A stretch of 56,273 bases of DNA from Mycobacterium gordonae. GTDB taxonomy: Bacteria; Actinomycetota; Actinomycetes; Mycobacteriales; Mycobacteriaceae. The DNA is taken from NCBI RefSeq assembly GCF_001417955.2, contig NZ_LKTM01000267.1, positions 1-56,273 on the forward strand. Reading direction: 5' to 3'. Under the pieces are notes generated by a model, which saw only the letters and a program-made list of their open reading frames with translations, was not told the DNA's origin and ran no database searches. Below, piece after piece: positions 15,200-27,169 of the stretch. How positions within the stretch are numbered: position 1 is the stretch's first letter; every line of letters starts with the position of its first letter. The position numbers and the translations under genes are program-made.

Positions 15200-15640
15200 C
15201 TACGCGTCACGCCAGGTGAGCGTCATGCCGTTGCCTGCCAACCAACCGGCCAGGTCATATCCGTTGCGGGCCAACCCATCAACGACTGTGACGGCGCGCC
15301 GGATCGCCAGCTCGGCGACGTCCTGACTCAGCAGTCCCTGGTGCACGGCGTCCAACAACTCGTCGACGTCGGCCAGATTCGCGCCGTTACCGGTGCTCAC
15401 CTCGATGTCGAGGTAGTGGTCCTCCGATCGCCACACCGTGCGGCCGGGTGTGTATTCACCGATGTCGAGGTAGAAGTCGTGGTCGCGCTCATGGCCCGGG
15501 TTGAAGTGAAACACCGTGGTGCGCAACCCCAGCGACGGCAGCAGCCAGGACTCCAGGTAGTGGAATTGCTCACGGCCCGGTGTCGGGCGAGCCAGATAGA
15601 GACCCCACGGATGCACGGCGTACTGGTCAACCGCCCGCAC
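15200..15640 (-). CDS. DUF402 domain protein (Rv1632c family)
   Basis: 146 residues from the first in-frame GTG (15640). DUF402 features are GLRTTVFHFNPGHERDHDFY, YTPGRTVWRSEDHYLDIEVS and the acidic DVDELLDAVHQGLLS. DUF402 includes FomD-like phosphatases and RNA-associated proteins; this one is uncharacterised. The same frame continues upstream to 15712 without a stop and encodes plausible protein (FIHPPKHETFDL, TNTDPKG), which I believe is conserved in relatives. No ATG, GTG or TTG is in frame there; a GTG at 15714-15712, directly after the ABC transporter stop, is one base out of frame. Either a nonstandard start is used or one base is missing near the 5' end. Confidence 0.75.
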   Translation of the reverse strand: MRAVDQYAVHPWGLYLARPTPGREQFHYLESWLLPSLGLRTTVFHFNPGHERDHDFYLDIGEYTPGRTVWRSEDHYLDIEVSTGNGANLADVDELLDAVHQGLLSQDVAELAIRRAVTVVDGLARNGYDLAGWLAGNGMTLTWRDA

Positions 15641-15715
15641 GATGCCCTTCGGATCGGTGTTGGTGCGGGCGATCAGGTCGAACGTCTCGTGCTTCGGAGG
15701 ATGGATGAAGTCACT

Positions 15716-18265
15716 TTACCTACGAAGACGCAATTTCCAGCGGACAAAGCAGGCGTAGAACACCGACAGCGCGGCCAGCATGCCCATGTCCAGCAACCAG
15801 ATCTTGGACGTGTGCTGCCAGAACCTGTCCTGCGGGACCAGCGACCCGGGCACCAGAGACCGCACATCGACCGTCGACGCGGCCGCGGCATAGCCCCACC
15901 GTGCCGGGACTACCGTAGAAACCTGTTCCAGCACAATCCGATTGGTTACCGGCACCATTCCGCCGCACAGCACGAGCTGCGCCATGATCGACACCACGAA
16001 CAGCGGCATGATCTGTTCAGTGGAACGGACCACCGCCGAGATGCCCAGGCCCAGCAGCGCCGAGGCCACGCAGGTAGCGGCCACAGTGAAGAACAACTCG
16101 AAGGTGGCGGCGACGTTCCCGTGCCCCAGCACCAACCCGCCCCGGGTGGGTGCACCCTTGCCTATGACGACGATGGCGCTGGCGATCGCGGCCTGCAGCA
16201 CCGCGAAGACGCAGAAGACCGCCGTCTTGGCCAGCAGGTACGCCGTCGTCGACAAACCCACCGCTTGTTCGCGCTGGAAGATCGCCCGCTCACCGACCAG
16301 GTCGCGAATCGTCAGGGCGGTGCCCATGAATGCCGCGGCCAGCAGCAGCAGGTTCAGGATCTGCGCGGATTCGTCCGGAGTGCCCCCGTGCTCGCCGACC
16401 GCCCGGAATCCGTTCGAGCCGGGCACCGTCAGCGACAGGGCGCCGAGGATGAACGGCAACAGTGCCAGGAACACGAAGTAGGCGCGGTCTGCGACCACCA
16501 ACCGAACCTGGCGGCGGGCGACGGTCGAGATCTGCCGGCGCACACTGGTGTGGACCGGTTCACCCAGGTCAGCGGGGGCCGAGTCCGGCCCGGGCCGTTC
16601 CTGTGACTGACTGCGTTCCAGGAATCGGCGGTTGGCTTCGGCCGGGTCGGCACCCACCTGGCTGAATATCTTGGCCCAGTTGGTGGTGCCCATCGCGCCG
16701 CCGATCTGGTCGGGCGGACCGCAGTACGCCGTCTTACCCCCAGGTGCCACCAGCAGCAGCTGATCGCAGATGTCCAGGTAGGACAGCATGTGAGTGACAA
16801 CGATCACCACCCGGCCGGCGTCGGCCAGTTGGCGCAGCATCATCATGACCTGGTGGTCGAGGGCGGGGTCCAGGCCCGACGTCGGCTCGTCGAGGATGAG
16901 CAGCGACGGCCCGGTGAGCAGTTCGAGCGCCACCGATGCCCGTTTGCGCTGCCCCCCGGAGAGCTTGTCCACCCGGGTGTCGGCGTGTTTGGTGAGGTCG
17001 AGTTCTTCGAGAACCTGGGCCACCACCCGGGCGCGGTCGGATTTGCTGGTGTCCGGTGGTAGCCGGAGCTCGGCGGCGTAACCGAGCGCCTGGTGCACGG
17101 TCAGCTGCCGGTGCACGACGTCGTCCTGCGGGACCATGCCGATCCTGCTGCGCAACGACGCATACTCCCCGTGTACGTCATGACCTTCGAAGCTGACCGA
17201 GCCCTTACTCGGGCGGGCGTACCCGGCGACGAGCCGGGCCAGTGTGCTTTTTCCGGCACCCGACCCGCCGATGACAGCGGTCAGCGTTCCGGGGCGGGCG
17301 GTCAGGGAGATGCCGTGCAGCAGCTGTTTGCCGTTGTCGACGGTGTAGTCGACCCCGCGTACCTCGAGACCACCGGTGCGGCTTGCGGTTTCATTGCGCG
17401 GAATAAGTGTGCCGTCGCTGAACTGCAGGTCGACGTTGCCGATGGTGACCACGTCACCCTGAGACAGGATCGCCGACCCTACCCGGGTGCCGTTGACGAA
17501 AGTGCCGTTGACGCTGCGATCTTGGATCTCGGTGCCCAGCGGTGTGGTCCGCAGGGTCGCGTGCTGGCGGCTGGCCAGTACGTCGGACACGACGATGTCG
17601 TTGTCGTTCGCGCGGCCGATCGTGATGGCGCCGGTCGACTTCGGGGCCCCGGAGATCGCGCCCGAGCGCGGCGAAAGGATTCTCACCATCCGCGTGGCCA
17701 GGCCCGATACGTCCGCGGACTTGGCGTCGATGACCGTCAGTTCGGCGGGCGGGGGCCCGGCGTTGACGGTGGTGACTTCCTCGGGCGGCATCGGTGGGGG
17801 CGCCGGGCGCCTGGGCGTCGGCGGGACTGGACGCCCGTTGGGCGGCGGTGGCGCCGGACGCGGTGGGCTCACCGACCATGCCAGGGTGGGCGGCCCGCTC
17901 TCGTGACGGGCCCCATTGTTGAAGGTGCTGGGGGGCCGGCCTGCCGGCCCCCGCTGCCGCCCGACCTCGAAGGTGAGCCTCGGCCCGGCGGGATTGCCGA
18001 CGTTGATGCTCTGGCCGTCGTGGATGTCGACGACGGGCATCCGGTAACCGTTGACGTAGGTGCCGTTCAGCGAGCCGTTGTCGATCGCCAGCCAGCGGCC
18101 CTGGTCGAAGCGCAGGATCAGGTGCGCGCGGGAGATACGCGGGTCCGGGATGCGGAGATCGGCGTGCAGATCGCGCCCGACGACCACCTCATAGCCGGGG
18201 GCGAAGGAACGTTGGGACCCGTCGTGCCGAATCGTCAGGGCCGGCGGGGTTGGTCGACTCACCAC
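15716..18265 (-). CDS. ABC transporter with two FHA domains (Rv1747-like)
   Basis: 849 residues with the Rv1747 layout. FHA domain 1 (about 10-100: VVVGRDLHADLRIPDPRISR, GSLNGTYVNG) is followed by a Pro-rich linker with Thr residues (EEVTTVNAG), FHA domain 2 (about 205-290: ITIGRANDNDIVVSDVLASR, RSVNGTFVNG), and an ABCG-type ATPase with Walker A GGSGAGKST (about 335), signature LSGGQRKR and Walker B LLILDEPTSGLD. About six membrane segments lie in the last 240 residues. FHA domains bind phosphothreonine. In M. tuberculosis, PknF phosphorylates the Rv1747 linker and the transporter exports cell-envelope glycolipids. A -10 box TAATCT ends 7 bases before the second GTG (18262), which may be the true leaderless start. 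Confidence 0.92.
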   Translation of the reverse strand: MVSRPTPPALTIRHDGSQRSFAPGYEVVVGRDLHADLRIPDPRISRAHLILRFDQGRWLAIDNGSLNGTYVNGYRMPVVDIHDGQSINVGNPAGPRLTFEVGRQRGPAGRPPSTFNNGARHESGPPTLAWSVSPPRPAPPPPNGRPVPPTPRRPAPPPMPPEEVTTVNAGPPPAELTVIDAKSADVSGLATRMVRILSPRSGAISGAPKSTGAITIGRANDNDIVVSDVLASRQHATLRTTPLGTEIQDRSVNGTFVNGTRVGSAILSQGDVVTIGNVDLQFSDGTLIPRNETASRTGGLEVRGVDYTVDNGKQLLHGISLTARPGTLTAVIGGSGAGKSTLARLVAGYARPSKGSVSFEGHDVHGEYASLRSRIGMVPQDDVVHRQLTVHQALGYAAELRLPPDTSKSDRARVVAQVLEELDLTKHADTRVDKLSGGQRKRASVALELLTGPSLLILDEPTSGLDPALDHQVMMMLRQLADAGRVVIVVTHMLSYLDICDQLLLVAPGGKTAYCGPPDQIGGAMGTTNWAKIFSQVGADPAEANRRFLERSQSQERPGPDSAPADLGEPVHTSVRRQISTVARRQVRLVVADRAYFVFLALLPFILGALSLTVPGSNGFRAVGEHGGTPDESAQILNLLLLAAAFMGTALTIRDLVGERAIFQREQAVGLSTTAYLLAKTAVFCVFAVLQAAIASAIVVIGKGAPTRGGLVLGHGNVAATFELFFTVAATCVASALLGLGISAVVRSTEQIMPLFVVSIMAQLVLCGGMVPVTNRIVLEQVSTVVPARWGYAAAASTVDVRSLVPGSLVPQDRFWQHTSKIWLLDMGMLAALSVFYACFVRWKLRLRR

Positions 18266-18269
18266 TCCT

Positions 18270-18275
18270 AGATTA
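18270..18275 (-). promoter_or_regulatory. -10 box for leaderless ABC transporter transcript
   Basis: TAATCT on the minus strand, followed by AGGA and GTG-GTG. The spacing of 4 and 7 bases to the two GTG codons fits mycobacterial leaderless promoters, favouring the second codon. Confidence 0.5.
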
Positions 18276-18419
18276 GCCCGCTCGCACGTTGCTGGTTGTG
18301 TCCCAGCTGTGACGTTCCTATGTGTCCCGTGCCGCCATACATAGCTGTTTCATAGCTTGCATCCCGTCCTGCGCCAATGCTTTTCATGCATCATGCCAAT
18401 GGAGGAGGGGATTTTGCGG

Positions 18420-20402
18420 ATGGAAGAACGAGCAGGCGCCACCCGGCGTCTCAGGGCCGGGCTCAGGGCCGGTCGCGGGCTTGTGACAACGGTCACGCAC
18501 CGCCGGCGCCGGGTCCCCGCGTCCGGGTCCGCACCCGAAACCTCGGGTCGGCCGGGCATGGCCCGCGGCGCGTCGTTCGCCGGCTACACGATCCTGCGGC
18601 AGCTCGGCGCCGGCGGGATGGCCGAGGTGTACCTCGCGCTGCATCCGAGGTTGCCCCGCCGTGACGTCATCAAGGTGCTTGCCGAGGCGATCACCGCGGA
18701 CACCGAGTTCCGCGAAAGATTCAACCGGGAGGCCGATCTCGCGGCGACGTTGTGGCATCCGCACATCGTCGGCGTGCACGACCGCGGCGAATTCCAGGGC
18801 CAGCTCTGGATTTCCATGGATTACGTCGAAGGCACCGACGCATCGCGGTTGGTGAGAGAGGCTCACCCGCAGGGAATGCCGGTCGGCGATGTGTCCGCGA
18901 TACTCGACGCCGTTGCCGGAGCGCTGGATTACGCCCACGACCGTGGGCTGCTGCACCGCGACGTCAAACCCGCGAACATCCTGCTCACCCACCCCGAAGC
19001 TGACCCGCACGGCCCGGAGCGCCGAATCTTGTTGGCGGACTTCGGTGTTGCGCGTCACCTCGCGGACATCAGCGGAATCACCCAGACCAACGTCGCGGTC
19101 GGAACCGTCGCCTACGCGGCGCCCGAGCAGCTGGCGGGTTCCAACATCGACCGGCGCGCCGACCAATATGCGCTGGCCGCCACGGCGTTTCACCTCCTCA
19201 CCGGTGCGCCGCCATTTCGCAACGCCAACCCCGTCGCGGTCATCAGCCAGCACCTGCACGACGCGCCGCCCCGGCTCAGCGACCATCGTCCGGATCTGGC
19301 CCGCCTGGATGACGTGTTCGCCAGAGCGCTGGCCAAGGATCCGGAGGATCGGTTCGAGCGGTGCCGGATGTTCGCCGCCGCGGTCCGTGCGGGCTCGGAT
19401 GAAGCCGGTGCGACCGATCTACCCGAGCCGGCGCCCGCCCCAGGCGTCCGGGTCCGCCGGATCCCGCCCCGCGTCCGGATGGCGGCCGCCCTGGTCTGTG
19501 CGGTGCTGATCGCCGTAGCGGCGACCTGGTCGACGCTGTACAGCTTCGAGCCCGACCCGTCCCAGCCCAACCCTGCCCTGGCCGCCCGGCCGGCCGCGCC
19601 CGCGCCTTCCGCGCCGGCGCCTTCCGCGGCGGTGACCGCACCGTCCGGCAGGGTGCTCGACGGCATCTACCGGCTCGACCTCAACCGGGCCAAGCGCACT
19701 ACCAACGGCACCCCGATCCGCCACGACGGAGGTACCACCAACTGGTGGGCGTTCCGTTCGGTCTGCACGTCCGGCGGGTGCGCCGCCACCGGTGTCCGGC
19801 TCGACGACGCCACTCATCAGGTGGCTGACACCACCGACGGCGGCGAGACCGACACCCTGAAATTCGCCGCCGGCTACTGGCAGGGAGCCTCCCAGCAGAT
19901 ACGGATCAGCTGTCATCAGGCGAATAAGACAGGGCAGAACACCCAGCAGGAGACGGTGGCGCTGTCGCTGGCACTGCAGTCCGACGGCACCCTGCGCGGC
20001 GTGCAGACCGAGACGGTCGGCAGCAACGAATGCGGCGCCCAGGGTGCGGTGCTGCGAGTACCGGTGGTCGCGACGCGGGTTGGTGACGTGCCCCCGAACC
20101 TGCCTCTCGCCGACCCGGCGCGGGTGATGGGTGCGACCGCCACGCCTGCCACCCGTCCGATGCCGCCCGTGCTGGGCGGAAGTTGCAGCGCCGTGGACAA
20201 GCTCGGCTACGACCAGACCAGTAATGAGCAGGTCGTCTGCGAGGGCGGCGTGTGGAGCAAGGCGCCGATCACGACCGGGGTGCACTCCGCCGGCAGTTCG
20301 TGTGACCGACCGGACATCCCGGTCTTCGCCATGTCCGCATCCAGCGACGGCTACCTGATCGAGTGCAACCCGGTCACCCGGGTGTGGGCACGACACAGCT
20401 GA
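18420..20402 (+). CDS. Receptor-type serine/threonine protein kinase with Cys-containing outer domain
   Basis: About 660 residues from ATG 18420, which follows GGAGGAGGGG by nine bases; ATG 18558 ([13 protein letters not shown]) is the alternative. The Hanks-type kinase domain has the Gly loop [12 protein letters not shown], Lys in DVIKVLAEA, catalytic loop [20 protein letters not shown] and [12 protein letters not shown] Pro-rich juxtamembrane part leads to one membrane helix ([17 protein letters not shown], about 350-375), an Ala/Pro linker, and an outer domain of about 220 residues with several Cys ([14 protein letters not shown] and others). That domain resembles those of mycobacterial PknJ-type kinases. 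It is divergent from the FHA-ABC transporter, so it is the likely kinase for that transporter by analogy with PknF-Rv1747; this pairing is inferred. Confidence 0.88.
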   Translation: MEERAGATRRLRAGLRAGRGLVTTVTHRRRRVPASGSAPETSGRPGMARGASFAGYTILRQLGAGGMAEVYLALHPRLPRRDVIKVLAEAITADTEFRERFNREADLAATLWHPHIVGVHDRGEFQGQLWISMDYVEGTDASRLVREAHPQGMPVGDVSAILDAVAGALDYAHDRGLLHRDVKPANILLTHPEADPHGPERRILLADFGVARHLADISGITQTNVAVGTVAYAAPEQLAGSNIDRRADQYALAATAFHLLTGAPPFRNANPVAVISQHLHDAPPRLSDHRPDLARLDDVFARALAKDPEDRFERCRMFAAAVRAGSDEAGATDLPEPAPAPGVRVRRIPPRVRMAAALVCAVLIAVAATWSTLYSFEPDPSQPNPALAARPAAPAPSAPAPSAAVTAPSGRVLDGIYRLDLNRAKRTTNGTPIRHDGGTTNWWAFRSVCTSGGCAATGVRLDDATHQVADTTDGGETDTLKFAAGYWQGASQQIRISCHQANKTGQNTQQETVALSLALQSDGTLRGVQTETVGSNECGAQGAVLRVPVVATRVGDVPPNLPLADPARVMGATATPATRPMPPVLGGSCSAVDKLGYDQTSNEQVVCEGGVWSKAPITTGVHSAGSSCDRPDIPVFAMSASSDGYLIECNPVTRVWARHS

Positions 20403-20431
20403 CCCGGCGGCCTTCCCGCGCGGAACAAAGC

Positions 20432-20454
20432 TTGTCGGTGGCTGGTTCTACCCT
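20432..20454 (+). promoter_or_regulatory. RecA-NDp (PafBC-type) promoter of uvrB, leaderless
   Basis: TTGTCGGTG (20432-20440), eight bases, TACCCT (20449-20454), then six bases and the ATG. This is an exact fit to the RecA-NDp pattern TTGTCRGTG-N8-TAnnnT used for LexA-independent DNA-damage induction in mycobacteria, and it implies a leaderless transcript. Confidence 0.75.
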
Positions 20455-20460
20455 GGTGCT

Positions 20461-22613
<2,153 letters not shown>

Positions 22614-22617
<4 letters not shown>

Positions 22618-24044
22618 CGCAGACGACGAGCGAGACCGGCAGCTGGCGTCAGCTGCTCGGCCGGCACCTGGGCACATCCACGGTGCTGGCGGGCGGGGTC
22701 GCGATGTACGCCACCAACGAATTCCTGACCGTCAGCCTGCTGCCCAGCACCATCGCCGACATCGGCGGCGACCGTCTGTACGCGTGGGTGGTCACCCTCT
22801 ACCTGGTCGGATCCGTGGTCGCGGCGACCACCGTGAACTCGATCCTGCGCCGCTTCGGGGCGCGCTCGTCCTTTCTGCTGGGGCTGGCCGTTTTCGGGGT
22901 GGCCAGCGTGGCCTGCGCGATGGCCCCGACCATGGAGGTGCTGATCGCGGGACGCACCCTGCAGGGGATCGCCGGCGGCACCCTGGCCGGGCTGGGCTAC
23001 GCGCTGATCAACGCCGCGCTGCCGCGCGAACTGTGGACGCGCGGCTCGGCGCTGGTCTCGGCGATGTGGGGCGTCGCGACGGTGGTCGGGCCGGCGATGG
23101 GTGGTTTGTTCGCGCAATTCGGCCTGTGGCGCTGGGCTTTCGGCGCGATGGCCGTCCTCGCGGCGCTGCTGGCCATTCTGGTTCCGGCGGTGCTGGCGGC
23201 CATCGCAACCGTCGAGGACGAACCGGCAGCCCCTGCGCTCCGGGTACCGGTCGGGTCGCTGCTGCTGGTCGGCGCGGCCGCGTTGGCAGTCAGCGTCGCC
23301 CAGCTACCGCACAATTCCGCAGCGATCGGCGCACTGCTCGTGGTGGGCGTGCTGCTGGTCGCGGCGTTCGTCCTCGTCGACCGCCGCAGCCGGGCGACCG
23401 TCCTGCCGCCCAGTGTGTTCGGAACCGGGCCGCTGAAGTGGATCTACCTGACACTGGCCGTGCTGATGATGGCCGTCATGGTCGACACCTATGTGCCGCT
23501 GTTCGGTCAGCGGCTGGGGCACCTGACTCCGGTTGCGGCCGGTTTCCTCGGCGCCTCGTTGGCGGTCGGATGGACACTGAGCGAGGTCGCCAGCGCTTCG
23601 CTGACCAACCCCCGGGTGATCAACCGCGTCGTCCTGGTCGCGCCGCTGCTGATGGCATCCGGGCTCGCGTTCGGTGCCGTCACCCAACGTGCCGACGCGT
23701 CGTCCGGCCTGATCGCGGTGTGGGCCCTGGCCTTGCTCATCGCCGGAACTGGCATCGGGATGGCTTGGCCGCATCTGTCGGCACGTGCCATGGACTCCGT
23801 TGACGATCCCTCGGAGAGCGGCGCGGCAGCCGCGGCCATCAACACCGTCCAACTGATCTCCGCGTCTTTCGGCGCCGGACTCGCGGGTGTCGTGGTGAAC
23901 TCGGCCAGCGGAGGCGAGTTGATGGAGGCGCGCTGGCTGTACGGGGTCTTCACCGTGCTGGCGGCGCTCGGTGTGCTGGCCTCCTATCGGGCGACTCGCA
24001 CCGCGCGTCGCTCGACGCCACCAGCAGCCGAGTTGCGCCCCTGA
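22614..24044 (+). CDS. MFS drug-efflux-type transporter, copy 1 (Rv1634-like)
   Basis: 476 residues with about 12-14 membrane segments. MFS signatures are [14 protein letters not shown] (segment 2), the loop [11 protein letters not shown] (motif A-like, shortened) and [20 protein letters not shown] (segment 4). The start GTG overlaps the uvrB stop (GTGA), so the two genes are translationally coupled, as I recall for Rv1633-Rv1634 as neighbours. The start [20 protein letters not shown] is nearly the same as in the following gene. Probable proton-coupled exporter; the substrate is unknown. Confidence 0.9.
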
Positions 24045-24071
24045 CGAACCTGCACCTCTTACGGTGGAGGA

Positions 24072-25475
24072 GTGACGGAGACGGTCAGCGAGACCGGCAG
24101 CTGGCGTGAGCTGCTCGGACAGCACCTGGGCACCTGCACCGTATTGGCCGGTGGCGTTGCGCTGTACGCCACCAACGAGTTCCTCACCGTCAGCATGCTG
24201 CCCAGCATCGTCGCCGATATCGGCGGTGACCGGCTGTTCTCCTGGGCGACGACGCTGTACCTGATCGGCTCGGTGGTCGCGGCCACCACCGTCAACCCGA
24301 TGCTGCAGCGGGTCGGCGCCCGATCCTCCTATCTGATGGGGCTCACCGTGTTCGGGCTCGCCGGCCTGGTCTCGGCGCTGGCGCCGACCATGGAAGTGCT
24401 GGTGGCGGGGCGCATGCTGCAGGGTGTGGCCGGCGGCCTGTTGGCGGGTCTGGGATACGCGCTGATCAACACCGCGCTGCCGCGCCACCTGTGGACCCGT
24501 GGTTCGGCGCTGGTGTCGACGATGTGGGGTGTCGCCACGCTGATCGGGCCCACCGCGGGCGGCATATTCGCTCAGTTCGGTTGGTGGCGATGGGCTTTCG
24601 TCGCGATGGGCCTGGCGGCCGCGCTGATGGCCGTGCTGGTGTTGAAAGTCGTTACAGCACAGACTGATTCGCAAGAAGAGTCGCCCAACCGGGCGGTGCC
24701 CATTTGGTCGCTACTGCTGATGGGAGCCGCCGCGCTCGCCGTCAGCGTCGCGGCGCTTCCGCACTACCTCGTCCAGACGCTGGGGCTGCTGGCCGCCGCG
24801 GTGCTGCTGGTCGCCGTCTTTCTGTTCGTCGACTGGCGCATGCACGTTGCGGTGTTGCCGCGCAGCGTGTTCGGCCCCGGTCCGTTGAAATGGATCTATT
24901 TGACGATGGCCGTGCAGATGGTCGCCGCGATGGCCAACACCTACGTGCCGCTGTTCGGCCAGCAACTGGCTGACCTCAGCCCGGTGGAGGCGGGTTTTCT
25001 CGGCGCAGCACTGGCCACCGGGTGGACCATCGGAGAGATCGCCAGTGCGTCGCTGACCAACCGTCAGGTGATCGGTCATGTCGTCGCGGCCGCGCCCCTG
25101 GTGATGGCGGCGGGCCTGGCGCTGGGCGCGGCGACCCAGCGCCCGTACGCCCCGCTCGGGATTGTCGCGATCTGGGCGCTGGCTCTGCTGATCACCGGCG
25201 CAGGCATCGGGATGGCGTGGCCGCACCTCGCGGTGCGGGCGATGACGGCGGTCGACGACCCGGCCGAAAGCAGCGCCGCGGCCGCCGCGATCAACATCAT
25301 CCAGCTGAGTTCCGGGGCCTTCGGCGCAGGTCTGGCCGGCGTGGTGGTCAACACCGCGCCGGGCGGTGAGGTGACCTCAGCGCGCTGGTTGTTCTCGGTG
25401 TTCACGGCGCTGGCCGCGCTCGGCTTCCTCGCGTCCTATCAGGCGACGCACCGGGACCGGCGCTCAGCGGGTTGA
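24072..25475 (+). CDS. MFS drug-efflux-type transporter, copy 2 (tandem paralogue)
   Basis: 467 residues, clearly a duplicate of the preceding gene: [47 protein letters not shown] and the end SYQATHRD all align with it. Divergence is concentrated in the middle (residues 195-250) and the tail. GTG 24072 follows GGTGGAGG. The 3' end overlaps the convergent GT-C gene by 12 bases. Two diverged copies suggest different substrates or dosage; which copy is the M. tuberculosis Rv1634 orthologue needs alignment. Confidence 0.9.
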   Translation: MTETVSETGSWRELLGQHLGTCTVLAGGVALYATNEFLTVSMLPSIVADIGGDRLFSWATTLYLIGSVVAATTVNPMLQRVGARSSYLMGLTVFGLAGLVSALAPTMEVLVAGRMLQGVAGGLLAGLGYALINTALPRHLWTRGSALVSTMWGVATLIGPTAGGIFAQFGWWRWAFVAMGLAAALMAVLVLKVVTAQTDSQEESPNRAVPIWSLLLMGAAALAVSVAALPHYLVQTLGLLAAAVLLVAVFLFVDWRMHVAVLPRSVFGPGPLKWIYLTMAVQMVAAMANTYVPLFGQQLADLSPVEAGFLGAALATGWTIGEIASASLTNRQVIGHVVAAAPLVMAAGLALGAATQRPYAPLGIVAIWALALLITGAGIGMAWPHLAVRAMTAVDDPAESSAAAAAINIIQLSSGAFGAGLAGVVVNTAPGGEVTSARWLFSVFTALAALGFLASYQATHRDRRSAG

Positions 25476-27047
25476 CTTGACGACCTGGGAGTAGTGGAAC
25501 TGCCACCGTTCCACGATGTGAAAGCCGAGATAGCTCGGGAACTGATACACCGGTGCCCGCCCGAATGCCGTGCCCGGCGGCAACGTCTGTCCGACTTGAT
25601 GATCCGGCAGTGACTTGTCCCGGTTGGTGATCGTCCACAGCGCCGGGCATTTGTTGATCTTCGCCGTCGTCAGCCACACCGCGACGTGGCCGTCCCACAG
25701 CGCACCGACCTTGGGGCCGTAAAACCCCCGCTCGACGTCGATCAGCGGGTGGAATGCGGCGGGCCTGCTCGCCAGCAGGGCGCGGATGGGGCCGGGCCGC
25801 CATGGAACCGTGTTGTCCACCAGCAGGCAGTCACCCGGCGAGGCGTGGGCGCTGATCACATCGGCGACCTGGCTGTAGTCCCAGCCCTCCTTGGCGTATG
25901 GACCGCGCTGGGTGAAGTAGTAGTTGGGGAAGGCCGCGCCGGCCAGGACCACCACGAGCGCGACAACCTGCCAGCGCTTGCGGGCGATCGCGACGATGCA
26001 GACCGCGAGCACGACGGCCGCGGCGGGAGCGGTGAATATCAGGTAGCGCGGATAGTAAATCGGTTCGCCGACGGCTGAATAGATCAAGACGGTCGCGGTG
26101 GGAATCACTACCCACAGGGCGCTGACGAGCCGCAATCGGCCCGCGCCGTTCTCGGTCCGAGCCTTGCCGGCCAACCGCAACACGGCGGCGGCCAGCACCA
26201 GAACGCCGGCCAGAATCGCGAACGGGACGCTGTAGTCGAAGTACTGGCGGTGTACGACGTCCAGGAACAGGTTCCGGTTGAGCCCGTTGATCCACCCGAC
26301 CTGCCACACCTGTTTGTGGGCAAACAGTATGAACGGCGTCATCGCGCCGAGAGCAACCCCCGACGCCACGCCTAGCCAGATGGCGGGCCACTTGCGCGGC
26401 CGGCCGGGCGCCACCGCCGTCGCTATGAGCGGCAGGACCGCGGCGTAGACCAGCACCAACAGCACCATGTTGACGTTGACCAGGATGGCCACCATCAACA
26501 ACAGCGCGTAGGACACCCACAGCCGCGCGCGATTGTGCCGAGTCGCGGCGACCACCAGCACCGTCAGCCAGGCCGCCACCGCCACGACCAGCGCCGACGA
26601 GCGCGCCTCGATGCCCGCCCAGGTCACCCGCGGGAGGATGGCGAAGACGGCGCCCGCGCACAGGGCCGTCCCGCGCCCGGAGAACTGCTTGGCGAACACC
26701 ACCACACCGGCGGCGGCGGCGCCCACGGCCAGCGCGCTGGGGAGCCGCGACCAGAACTCGGTCGGTGGAAAGACCGCGAACCAGCCGTGCATCAGCAGGT
26801 AGTAGAGGCCGTGCACGGCGTCGATGTGACCCAGCAGTTTCCACAGTTCCGGCAGCGTGCGACTTGCCGAAGCGGAGATGGTCGCGCCCTCGTCGAACCA
26901 CAGCGACGGCCGGCCGGCCCAGGCCGCGCTGATGACGGCCGTCAGCGTCGCGACGACCCACGGGTCCAGGATGCGGCCCCGCGGATGTGCCGTGGCGGCC
27001 GGTTCGGCGTCGTCAGCCACGGGATTTTCGACGATTGACACAGACAT
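25464..27047 (-). CDS. GT-C glycosyltransferase, CapA/Rv1635c-like mannosyltransferase
   Basis: About 527 residues with around 10-12 membrane helices, starting with a cytosolic tail, then VVATLTAVISAAW. The outer loop PSLWFDEGATISASASR carries the Asp-Glu pair typical of the GT-C catalytic loop. GT-C enzymes use polyprenyl-phosphate sugars on the outer membrane face. The syntenic Rv1635c (CapA) adds the first mannose cap to lipoarabinomannan, so that is the likely role. ATG 27047 is preferred over the TTG at 27059. The 3' end overlaps the MFS gene on the other strand; the 5' side is divergent from the stress protein gene. Confidence 0.85.
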   Translation of the reverse strand: MSVSIVENPVADDAEPAATAHPRGRILDPWVVATLTAVISAAWAGRPSLWFDEGATISASASRTLPELWKLLGHIDAVHGLYYLLMHGWFAVFPPTEFWSRLPSALAVGAAAAGVVVFAKQFSGRGTALCAGAVFAILPRVTWAGIEARSSALVVAVAAWLTVLVVAATRHNRARLWVSYALLLMVAILVNVNMVLLVLVYAAVLPLIATAVAPGRPRKWPAIWLGVASGVALGAMTPFILFAHKQVWQVGWINGLNRNLFLDVVHRQYFDYSVPFAILAGVLVLAAAVLRLAGKARTENGAGRLRLVSALWVVIPTATVLIYSAVGEPIYYPRYLIFTAPAAAVVLAVCIVAIARKRWQVVALVVVLAGAAFPNYYFTQRGPYAKEGWDYSQVADVISAHASPGDCLLVDNTVPWRPGPIRALLASRPAAFHPLIDVERGFYGPKVGALWDGHVAVWLTTAKINKCPALWTITNRDKSLPDHQVGQTLPPGTAFGRAPVYQFPSYLGFHIVERWQFHYSQVVKSTR

Positions 27048-27128
27048 GATTGTTTTCAACTTTATGTGTACGGCGGTCTGAACGTGACCCGCGCCGCAAA
27101 CCTCTCCCGTCGACGTCCAGCAACGCGA

Positions 27129-27134
27129 TAGGGT
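27129..27134 (+). promoter_or_regulatory. -10 box upstream of the universal stress protein gene
   Basis: TAGGGT fits the mycobacterial TAnnnT -10 and would give a 5' leader of about 28 bases before ATG 27170. No clear -35 is visible. Confidence 0.35.
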
Positions 27135-27169
27135 CTGGGGTTGGCGGAAACCGACACCTGGGAGGGTAA

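Noticed and set aside
20418..20440. LexA (SOS) box upstream of uvrB around GGAACAAAGCTTGTC
   Set aside because: It does not match the mycobacterial TCGAAC-N4-GTTCGA pattern in both arms, whereas the RecA-NDp motif in the same place matches exactly.
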